From Bradyrhizobium barranii subsp. apii (GTDB lineage: Bacteria; Pseudomonadota; Alphaproteobacteria; Rhizobiales; Xanthobacteraceae): a DNA stretch of 64,000 nt. Positions 56,784 to 64,000 of this stretch are shown here, in pieces. Under the pieces are notes generated by a model. The model made no database searches. It saw only the letters and a list, made by a program, of their open reading frames with translations, and was not told where the DNA came from. The DNA is taken from assembly GCF_011516635.5 (NCBI RefSeq), contig NZ_CP096255.1:9311501-9375500 (forward strand), written 5' to 3'. Numbering within the stretch: position 1 is the stretch's first letter; the number at the start of each line of letters is the position of its first letter. The position numbers and the translations under genes are program-made.

Positions 56784-57392
56784 GGTCCTATCAATCAGTT
56801 ACGCCCGTGGATCGACGGATGCCGCATCCCACGGAACGATCACCGAGCTCTCTAAAAGTGCTCTCACCGATTCCCCCCTTAAGATATCACTGCGGAAGAA
56901 GCCCGCCGGTCACGCTCGGTCGATGTTAGGTTGCGTTTTGGGCGGCTGTCGCGCCGCCTTGTTGCTCTCAGCGCTCCTGGCGGCTCGTTGTTTTAGCCAG
57001 CTTACGACAGTTAATATTCGTTCGCGCCGGCTATTGGACTGCTCGGGGCCGTCAAAGGTTAGGTCGGTTGTCCGAGAGGGGCTTTTCCACTAGCCCACCA
57101 GCTGTTCGACGACGTCCTCGCCAAGCGAATAGAGCGGGCGTTACACGCGCGCATTGGGCGAGACAAGCTGTTCGCTAGCGCAGTCCGTCTGTGCGGCGCT
57201 GCTACTGGCTTCGCAAAATCGGTCAACTGATGTATTGAAGCAAGGTGCGGCGCGTCCGAAGCTTGGTCATCGCAGCATTTTGGTCTCGCGATGTCTAAGC
57301 CGGCGCTGCGGTGAAAAGGTCTGCGATAGAGCGCATCGTGTACGCAATGGGTGTGAAGGGAGATCAGCCGGGCAAGGCACGAAGAGACAACA
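56784..57392. other. No recognised gene
   Basis: Only weak frames without ribosome sites. An open plus-strand frame at 57154-57558 overlaps the small Cys gene and has no motif. Confidence 0.4.
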
Positions 57393-57617
57393 ATGCGCTA
57401 CTGCTCTGAAACTCTCGGAATTAGCATCGTCAAACGATGCGCCGTCTGTAATGGTCAGTTCGGACTGGTCCGGTACTACTCATGGCGGACCTCTCTTTGT
57501 CCAAGGAAGTGCCTCGATCGCCTGCGCGCCCGCCGGCAAGCCGACCGTAGCTGGCTGAGCAAGCTCGTCGCTCGAGAATCAACAAAGCGATCGGGCGTGC
57601 GAGCCGAGCTGGTCTGA
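57393..57617 (+). CDS. Small cysteine-containing hypothetical protein (74 aa)
   Basis: Reads VKRCAVCNGQFGLVRYYSWR, then TSLCPRKCLDRLRARRQADR. The C-x2-C plus C-x3-C arrangement suggests a small zinc-binding fold, of a type that recurs in Bradyrhizobium accessory regions. No membrane segment. The ribosome site (GAAGAGA) is modest. Function unknown. Confidence 0.55.
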   Translation: MRYCSETLGISIVKRCAVCNGQFGLVRYYSWRTSLCPRKCLDRLRARRQADRSWLSKLVARESTKRSGVRAELV

Positions 57618-57944
57618 CGCCCTACCGCTCCCCGCTTGAACGATCTGATTACGTATTGGAAGGGCAGGGCTCAAGCGAGGGGCCGGGTTTGGTCGTGGAA
57701 AAACCTGCTCGCCCGTTGATCCCGCCAGAACCATGAAACTTGACAGAACGGATGCCCGCCTTCTTGACTTACTGCAAAGAAACAACCGTCTGAGCAGTGA
57801 AATACTCGGCGCGAAGGTCGGGTTGTCGGCCTCTGGCGTTCAGCGCCGACTGAAGCGCCTGCGAGCACTGCGCGGAATCGAAGCGGACGTCTCAATCATT
57901 TCTCCGAAAGCAATCGGACGAAACGTGACCCTGCTGGTTCTCGT

Positions 57945-59360
57945 GAGCTATCGCCAAATTGTGGTGACGGCGCGGCCGGTCAGGCGGCGGCGGTTATGGG
58001 CTGACGGTCAGTCGGTTTGGCGATGACCTCGATCCCGTCGTTGAATGTCACACCGAGAACGAGTTTTGGCAACTGGTTGTGACCATCGAGACGACGCCGG
58101 CTTTTCTGCGCGGCCTCAAGCAGTTTGAAGACCATCGCGAGCGCCGTTCTGTTGGACAGGCAGCCCTTCGATCGGATCGTGCGGTGGCGCACGGTAGCGA
58201 AGGTGCTTTCAATGGGATTGGTGGTCCGCAGGTGTTTCCAGTGTTCGGCCGGGAAGTCGTAGAACGCCAGTAGCGTGTCCCGATCCTTGCTCAGGCAGTC
58301 GGCCGCCTTCTCGTATTTGGGCGTATAGCTCTCGATGAAGGCGTCGAACGCCAGCTCGGCGGCGGCCTTGGTTTCGGCCATCCAGCTCTCCTGCAACGCG
58401 CGTTTGGCTTTAGGCTGCTGGCTCTTCGGCAACTTGGCGATCACGTTGGCGGTCTTGTGTACCCAGCAGCGCTGCCCGCGCGTTTTCGGCCAGACCTCGC
58501 CGGCGGCCTTCCAGAACCCGAGCGCGCCGTCGGCGATGGTGAGCCGCGGCGGCACGCCGAGCCCGCGCCGCTTCAGGTCGAGCAGCAGATCGCGCCAGTC
58601 CTGCGCGCTCTCGCGGGCGCCATCGGTGAAGCCGACCAGTTCCTTGCGGCCTTCCGGCGTCGCGCCGATCAGCACCAGGATGCACTGCTTTTCGTCTTCG
58701 AGGCGTGCTTGGAGATGGATGCCATCGGCCCAGATGTAGACGTAGCGCTTCGCCGACAGATCGCGCCTCTGCCACGCGGTGTGTTCGTCAAGCCAACCGT
58801 CCTTCAGACGGCCGATGGCGGATGCCGACAACCCGGCAGCATCCTTGCCGAGCAGCGCCGCCAGAGCCTCGGAGAAGTCGCCGGTGGAGATACCCTTCAG
58901 GTAAAGGATCGGCAGCAGCGTCTCGATCGATTTCGAGCGGCGCATGTAGGGCGGCAGGATCGACGGAGAGAACCGGATGCGGTCGGGATCGGTAGCCTCC
59001 GCCTCGCGATCGCGTACACGCGGCTGGCGGACGCCGACCGGACCGATACCATCCATCACCTCGCGTTCCGGCAGGTGACCGTGGCGCACGAGCGCTGGTG
59101 GCCGTCCGCAGTCCTCAAATCGGCATGCTTGCCGAGAAAGTCCGCGACCTCGGCCTCGACCGCCTGGGCCAACAGAGCACGCGCCCCATTGCGCAAGATT
59201 TCGGTGAGTTGATCGTCGACGTTTCCTGGCTGAATCAACTTGATGATGTTATCTTTGGACACGGCATATCGCTCCTTCGGTGGAGAAGTGGAGGCGTCAA
59301 GCACCCCCACGATATGCCGCCTTCCCGATTCCCGCCGTCACCAACTTTCAGCGATAGCTC
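57945..59360 (-). mobile_element. IS256-family element, copy 3
   Basis: 1.42 kb with GAGCTATCGC ends. GGTTCTCGT is duplicated at both sides (57936-57944 and 59361-59369). Inverted with respect to copies 1 and 2. Confidence 0.92.
57980..59262 (-). CDS. IS256-family transposase, frameshifted, copy 3
   Basis: The 369-aa main frame (57980-59089) and the N-terminal frame (to about 59262) are joined by the same missing C as in copies 1 and 2. A few substitutions mark this copy (VMDGIGP for VMTGIGP, TRGQRCW for TREQRCW, HWKHL for HWKYL, IEVIAKP for IELIAKP). Confidence 0.85.
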
Positions 59361-59632
59361 GGTTCTCGTCTCACTTCACCGGAATTGAGCCGACATCGTT
59401 GATCGCTTCAAGCGCGCAATCTGCAAAAATGACTGAGGTGATGAGCGGATTCTATGTCACCGGTCAGCCCCACTTCGTCCTGCTCGTTACCGCAGATAAT
59501 CTGGAGGAGTAAGAGAAATTTACCCGCCGCCTCTCTCATGAAGATCCGGACATAGAGCGCTTCGAAACCATGGTGGTTATGGATAGGGTCAAGGCAGGCT
59601 TTACCTTGCCAATTTTTTCGATCGCATGCTGG

Positions 59633-60120
59633 TGATCGCCCGATACCGTTCGAACGGAGGCCGGCGCTCGTTCAGTTCATCACAATTATCATCTATGCGG
59701 AGTGAACGTCGATCAGTAGCCTTTCCTGGAGCGGGCGCAGTCGCCCGTGGCCGCTCCCGGTACCTGGTGCCCGAAGGTGGTACCAAGACTGGTGACAATC
59801 AGACCACAATCCGTTCGGCGCGGGTCTTTATCGCCTTGCGAAGCCAGATCGCGATGCAGTGGTCAAAGGGCCACTCGCAAATCACCTATGTTACCGCGAA
59901 GATCGCATTCCAGATGGCGCCATCGAGAGCACGCCGCGGCCCGCTTCGCAAGACAAGCCGGCAGTGGCGGCAGCATCATCCCTCGCCACGCTCGAGCGAA
60001 AGAGAGCGCCATCCGCGACCGCTCGCGCGCCGGCATATGAATTATATACGTTGATATACGTTGTGCTGGGATGTCGGACGTGTGATTGCGCGTCTAGGAC
60101 AAAGTGTCAACGGAGTTCCA
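59633..60120. other. No recognised gene
   Basis: Open frames on the plus strand (59626-60054, 59747-60040) are Arg/Ser-rich and lack ribosome sites. No nod box and no -24/-12 promoter was seen before the methyltransferase gene. Confidence 0.4.
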
Positions 60121-60783
60121 ATGGAAAAACAACCCGTGTCTTCTGTGGACGTACATCAGCATATTCTGTCACTTCTTGGGATGTCCAATCCAGTGATCTT
60201 GGATATCGGCTGCAATGACGGAACCGATACGGCACATTTTCTTACCCTGTGCCCACAAGCTCAGCTTTACTGCTTTGAGCCGGACCCCCGAGCGATCGCG
60301 CGTTTCAAGAAGAAGCTCGGTCCAAATCTCGATAAGGTGAAGCTGCTTGAAATTGCGATCAGCGAACGAAACGGGACGATCGACTTCCATCCAAGCAATG
60401 CAGATGGAGATGCAAAGGAATGGGACCTCTCTGGCTCAATACGCCGCCCGAAGAACCATCTTACCGAGTATGATTGGGTTCGCTTCGACGGTCCCTTCTC
60501 GGTTGAAACTCGACGGCTCGACGATTGGTGCAGCGAAGCTGGACTGAACACGGTCGATTTCATCTGGATGGACGTTCAAGGAGCCGAGGCCGATGTCATC
60601 GCCGGTGGCGTGCAGACGTTAAGCAACACGCGCTTCATCTACACGGAATATAGCGATCGCGAGCTCTACGAGGGGCAGCTGTCCCTGCAAGCCATTCTCG
60701 ACCTATTACCATCATTCGAAGTGGCGGCTCATTATCCCCGCGAAGTGGAGGGTGACGTATTGCTGAAAAATACGCAATTCTAG
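60121..60783 (+). CDS. FkbM-family methyltransferase (possible NoeI)
   Basis: 220 aa from the ATG at 60121 (CGGAG 5 nt upstream); the longer frame from 60061 has no ribosome site. SAM-binding motif I is VILDIGCNDGTDT (25-37), followed by YCFEPDPRAIARFKKK and VDFIWMDVQGAEADVIAGGV, the FkbM signature. TEYSDRELYEGQ follows, and the end is VLLKNTQF. Such enzymes O-methylate sugars. The Nod-factor fucose 2-O-methyltransferase NoeI belongs to this family and has a similar size. Position near groESL in a symbiotic region fits NoeI, but I cannot confirm it without alignment. Cytoplasmic, intact. Confidence 0.85.
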   Translation: MEKQPVSSVDVHQHILSLLGMSNPVILDIGCNDGTDTAHFLTLCPQAQLYCFEPDPRAIARFKKKLGPNLDKVKLLEIAISERNGTIDFHPSNADGDAKEWDLSGSIRRPKNHLTEYDWVRFDGPFSVETRRLDDWCSEAGLNTVDFIWMDVQGAEADVIAGGVQTLSNTRFIYTEYSDRELYEGQLSLQAILDLLPSFEVAAHYPREVEGDVLLKNTQF

Positions 60784-60992
60784 CTGCCATATCCGGCAGC
60801 CCGTTCGTCGGTGAAAGAGCTTGCCCCAGATTTATGTAGCACATTGTTGTGTAACAGCGATCGATCGGGCAAGCGGGCTCGTTGCCTCGCTCGCGGCATG
60901 TCCTTTGACGTTCTCGGTTGTTGCCGTTGCACGGGCTTACGGACGGGAGATGCATAAGACTCCCGTGATAATTGCTGAGTTGCCGATAATCG

Positions 60993-61211
60993 CTATTTTG
61001 ATATATCGGCGCGGTGAGTGACGTCCCGGATAGCCGCGCGAGCCGTTTCAGATGCTTGAATCAGCTCCATCAGCCGGCGCTCATACTGTTTAAGCGTCTG
61101 AACGGTTGCTGCATGCTCTGGGCCTCTAGGAAGCTGCTGCACTGATTCGAACAACTGCCAAAGCAGCTGCATCATGTCGCGTAGTTCCTTGAGCCTCGCC
61201 AGTTTTGTCAC
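60993..61211 (-). CDS. Small helical hypothetical protein (72 aa)
   Basis: GTG start at 61211 with AAGG about 10 nt upstream. The sequence MTKLARLKELRDMMQLLWQL, then VQTLKQYERRLMELIQASET is strongly helical, with heptad-like leucines. No known domain. It could be a small coiled-coil protein; function unknown. Confidence 0.45.
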   Translation of the reverse strand: MTKLARLKELRDMMQLLWQLFESVQQLPRGPEHAATVQTLKQYERRLMELIQASETARAAIRDVTHRADISK

Positions 61212-61683
61212 CCGGTCAACCTTGCTCTAATTGCTCCAATGCGAAGACGGGCTGAAGCATCGGCGTTCGATCCGATCAACACCGCAGATAGGAAGACGTG
61301 AGATCGGTAAAAAGGGTCGTTTTTCCCCGCCGGATGCAGTTGGTCGCACGATCGTCTCCGTTGGTTAGTTTCTTTCTCGCGGTTTTTCAGTCCTGCCGTC
61401 TCGCTCATGATCCTGGCGGGAACCATTCAGTCTGCTGTACAGAGGCAAATGTTGCGTGAGGGTTTTGCAACGACCGTGCCATCAGCTCGATCTAGCCTAC
61501 GGATCTGAGAATACTAGGTTCGTGGTTGTTGCGGATCCGACATCGCCTCGGCGCCCGGCCTGTCAGTGTCCATACAGCATCAATGGATTCCAAGCACCGG
61601 CTTTGGCTCTGAGCGTTGTGTTGCGACGCGTGCAATACGCGCTGTGGTCCTTGGCGCCGGAAAGCTCGCTTACAGCTGCTCTA
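61212..61683. other. No recognised gene
   Basis: Short frames on both strands without ribosome sites or motifs. Confidence 0.4.
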
Positions 61684-62499
61684 GGATCCGGACTCAATTG
61701 ATCCACCAAGTGATCGCGGCGGCCAGCAGGATTGCAGACAGGAAGATGTCTGCGCGCTTGTCGTATCGGGTTGCGATGCGGCGGAAGTCCTCGAGACGGC
61801 AGAACATCCGCTCGATGACGTTGCGGCCTTTGTAGGCGACCTTATCGTAGCGATGCGGATGCTTGCGGGTCGGATTTGGCGGGATCACGGCCTTGATGCG
61901 GCGTGCGGCTAGTTCGTCGCGCAGGCTTCTGGCGTCGTAGGCTCGATCAGCCAGCAGACGGCGCGGGGTACGAACCATGCCGATCAAACCGCGTGCACCG
62001 ACCAGGTCGTGGGTGTTGCCGGGGGTGATCAGGAAGGCAAGCGGACGGCCGATATCGTCGGTCAGCGCGTGGATTTTGGTGGTCTGCCCGCCGCGCGAGC
62101 GGCCGATCGCGTTGTTGAAGGCCCCCCTTTTGCGCCGGCCGCGGAGCGATGGGCTTTGATGTAACTGGAATCCACCGACATCGATCCGTACATGCCGGTC
62201 GATCCGGTCAGGGCGTAAAAAATATCCGTCCAAATCCCCTGTCGGTTCCAGCGGTTGAAGCGGTTGTAGACCGTCGTGTAGGGGCCGTAGACTTCCGGGC
62301 AATCGCGCCAGCGCGAACCAGATTTCAGCATGTGCACAATGCCGCTGATCACGCGTCTATCATCGACCCGATGCGCTCCCTTGCGCCCTCGTGGCAACAA
62401 CGGCTCAATCCGCCGCCATTCCGCATCGCTGAGCCAGTAGACCTGCTTTGCCATTCAAGCCTCCCTTCCGCTGAGAAGCTTGAATCACAGTCCAATTCC
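61684..62499 (-). mobile_element. IS5-family (IS427-like) element
   Basis: About 0.82 kb. The ends read GGATCCGGACT and (reverse) GGAATTGGACT, imperfect inverted repeats. No clear target duplication. The IS91-like copy starts 5 bp later. Confidence 0.72.
61694..62454 (-). CDS. IS5-family transposase in two frames
   Basis: Frame 1 (62062-62454, 130 aa) starts MAKQVYWLSDAEWRRIEPLL and reaches SSYIKAHRSAAGAKGG with the first catalytic Asp (VDSS). Frame 2 (from about 62120 to 61694) gives NNAIGRSRGGQTTKIHALTD, LLADRAYDARSLRDELAARR, NVIERMFCRLEDFRRIATRY and ends ITWWIN. The switch is at AAAAGGGGGG (about 62124-62133), the usual frameshift signal in this group, so the element may be functional. 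Confidence 0.83.
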
Positions 62500-62503
62500 A
62501 GAT

Positions 62504-64000
62504 GGAATCTGGAGGGTTCTGTGAGGTCGCGCTCACGCGAGGGCGCGGCAGGCGCTTATGACGCGACCTCATTGAAGCCGGATTGAACGAAGGCGCGGGA
62601 GGCTATTCGCGGTTTTGCAGCTATGGGGATTGTTCGAGATCGCCATGCCCGATCTGCTGGCTCGGCGCGTGAGGCAGAGACACAGGAGTGCGCATCCTGG
62701 AAGAGTTGAGATCAGACGCGCTTCGCCTGAGATCGCGATAGGCCTTTTGCTGCATCGGACGGTTGTTGTCGCGCAGTGTGACAGCACGGATTCGACATCG
62801 TCCGCGATGATCGAGACGCTGGGAGCGAAATGACGAATGATGATCGTCGTGCACGACATGACTTGGCTCACGATGTGTCGCATCGGAACGGTGATGTTCG
62901 AGGGCTGGGGCGTCTGAAGCTATGTCGAAAGCGCTCAATGATGCGCATGACGCCACCACAATCGGGACAGGCAGGAACCTCGGCCCAGGTTTGAGCCTCC
63001 GAATCCACAGGCGACGGCTGGCCATCGTTTGGGGCTGTTCGCTCATGATCGAGAAGTTCGCGGCAAAGGGCGAGCTTGGCAGCGCGATGGCGGTTGGCCA
63101 TGAAGCCGAAGTGGCGGATGCGGTGGAAGCCGTCAGGCGGCGTATGAAGCAGGAAACGGCGAATGAACTCATCGGGCTTGAGATTCATGATCTTTGTCGC
63201 GCTGTTTTGGCGATAGTCCTTCCATGAGAAGGCGACATGATCGTCGTCGAGTGCGACGAGCCGGCTGTTGGCGATCGCGACGCGATGGGTGTAGCGGCCG
63301 AGATAGGCCAGGACCTGTGCGGGTCCGCCGAAGGGCCGCTTGGCGTAAACAACCCAGTTGATGCGTCGCATGGCGTCGAGGTGGGCCGCAAAGGCAGCCG
63401 GCTCGGCCAGAGCTCCGAGATCGCCGAAGAAACGCAAGGCACCGGAGTTGAAGGCTGCCGACAGACGTTTGAGAAAAAGTGTGCGAAATAGTCTGGACAA
63501 CGGTTTGACGGCCAGGAAGAAGTTCGGTCGGCAAGCGGTCCAGCGCGCGCCATCGGGCGAGAGGCCGCCACCCGGAACGACGCAATGGACGTGGGGATGA
63601 TGCATCAGCGTCTGTCCCCAGGTGTGGAGGACGGCGACGCCGCCGATCGCACCGCCGAGCCGGCGTGGATTGGCGGCGAGCGTCGTCATCGCCTCGGCGG
63701 CAGCCTTGAACAGGATGGCATAGACGACGGCCTTGTTCTGGAAAGCGATCGCGGCGATCGGTGCGGGAAGTGTAAAGACGACGTGGAAATAGGGAACCGG
63801 AAGCAGGTCGGCTTGACGCGCGGCGAGCCACGCGGCTCGGGCTCTCCCCTGACACTTCGGACAGTGCCGATTGCGGCAGGAATTATAGGCAACGCGTGTC
63901 GTGCCGCAGTCGTCGCAAGCCTGCATGTGGCCGCCGAGCGCCTCGGTCCGGCACGCAACGATCGCGCTCATCACGCGCCGCTCGACCCGCCCCAGATGAC
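62504..64000 (-). mobile_element. IS91-like element, copy 2 (runs off the window)
   Basis: Identical in layout and almost in sequence to 8303-10883, including the terminal hairpin (62522-62571). It lies in the same orientation, 54 kb away. Confidence 0.82.
62868..64000 (-). CDS. IS91-family transposase, copy 2 (N-terminus outside the window)
   Basis: Matches copy 1 from HLGRVERRVMSAIVACRTEA to the end, with all motifs (CRNRHCPKC, HHPHVHC, YLGRYTHRV). I noted one substitution, NWVVYAK for NWVAYAK. The first codons are beyond position 64000. Confidence 0.92.
   Translation of the reverse strand, partial: HLGRVERRVMSAIVACRTEALGGHMQACDDCGTTRVAYNSCRNRHCPKCQGRARAAWLAARQADLLPVPYFHVVFTLPAPIAAIAFQNKAVVYAILFKAAAEAMTTLAANPRRLGGAIGGVAVLHTWGQTLMHHPHVHCVVPGGGLSPDGARWTACRPNFFLAVKPLSRLFRTLFLKRLSAAFNSGALRFFGDLGALAEPAAFAAHLDAMRRINWVVYAKRPFGGPAQVLAYLGRYTHRVAIANSRLVALDDDHVAFSWKDYRQNSATKIMNLKPDEFIRRFLLHTPPDGFHRIRHFGFMANRHRAAKLALCRELLDHERTAPNDGQPSPVDSEAQTWAEVPACPDCGGVMRIIERFRHSFRRPSPRTSPFRCDTS

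Larger units (their letters stand above)
57733..59632 (+). pseudogene. Lrp/AsnC-family regulator, split by IS256 and further decayed
   Basis: The N-terminal HTH is intact (57733-57944): MKLDRTDARLLDLLQRNNRL, LSASGVQRRLKRLRAL. IS256 copy 3 follows with a 9-bp duplication of GGTTCTCGT. The ligand-binding part resumes at 59361 in several frames: VDRFKRAI, then VMSGFYVTGQPHFVLLVTAD. It has a TAA after NLEE, and EKFTRRLSHEDPDIERFETM and RVKAGFTLPI beyond. So at least one shift and one nonsense codon exist besides the insertion. Confidence 0.82.

Noticed and set aside
59633..60120. A nod box upstream of the FkbM gene
   Set aside because: I looked for the ATC-N9-GAT pattern and the conserved 3' part; nothing acceptable was seen.
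1..64000. tRNA, rRNA and riboswitch genes
   Set aside because: No cloverleaf with a GTTCRANYC loop, no rRNA-like stretch, and no recognisable riboswitch core were noticed on reading both strands; a covariance-model search was not possible here.

Overview
The window looks like an accessory, symbiosis-island segment of a Bradyrhizobium-type soybean or legume symbiont. The main evidence is at the left edge: fixA (partial), nifA and fixR lie together on the minus strand. NifA carries the oxygen-sensitive cysteine pattern C-X11-C-X19-C-X4-C, and fixR is preceded by a -24/-12 promoter and a perfect match to the RegR box. A groES-groEL pair near 53-55 kb has a NifA-type upstream activator site and its own -24/-12 promoter. 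A GH12 endoglucanase behind a tts box (type III secretion regulon promoter) completes the picture of a NifA/RegR/TtsI-controlled symbiotic region.

Layout. 1-3.9 kb: fixA, nifA, fixR and their control sites. 4.2-14.1 kb: an IS cluster (an inverted pair of IS1380 copies, a group II intron maturase remnant, an IS630 remnant, an IS91-like element with a tyrosine recombinase, an IS5 copy, a third IS1380 copy). An orphan tts box sits 10 bp in front of that third copy. 14.3-15.3 kb: the GH12 endoglucanase and its tts box. 15.6-18.7 kb: IS66 remnant, IS256, IS5. 18.7-22.4 kb: a dead M20 peptidase, a small conserved ORF and a trpD-like gene whose PRPP-binding motifs are altered. 22.6-29.5 kb: IS5, a small Cys-rich gene, a second IS66 remnant split by IS256, a small ORF and a decayed IS3. 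29.8-32.2 kb: another tts box without a recognisable effector, and a DUF7694-like gene. 32.6-37.3 kb: an IS1380 copy split by an intact IS66 that carries a pRiA4b ORF-3-type passenger gene. 37.6-40 kb: a small gene, a ricin-B-like lectin gene behind a perfect -24/-12 promoter, and a GH28 (polygalacturonase) fragment. 40.1-53.0 kb: more IS elements (IS5, IS4-like and IS5/IS1182-like remnants, IS21, a serine-recombinase element inside IS3, IS701, IS5, a truncated IS1380) around one acyl-CoA dehydrogenase gene. 53.1-55.5 kb: groEL-groES and a divergent promoter region. 55.6-59.6 kb: decayed GNAT, LuxR and AsnC genes; the last is split by a third IS256. 60.1-64 kb: an FkbM methyltransferase (possible NoeI), a small ORF, an IS5 copy and a second IS91-like copy running off the window.

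How the genes fit together. In the established Bradyrhizobium scheme, RegR and NifA drive fixR-nifA under low oxygen, and NifA with sigma-54 drives fixA, groESL and other bacteroid genes. By inference the lectin gene belongs to the same regulon. TtsI would drive the GH12 enzyme. Well over half of the sequence is transposon-derived, and many copies share identical frameshifts or deletions. The functional genes are islands in a heavily rearranged accumulation of mobile DNA. Calls rest on reading motifs by eye; no database search was run.
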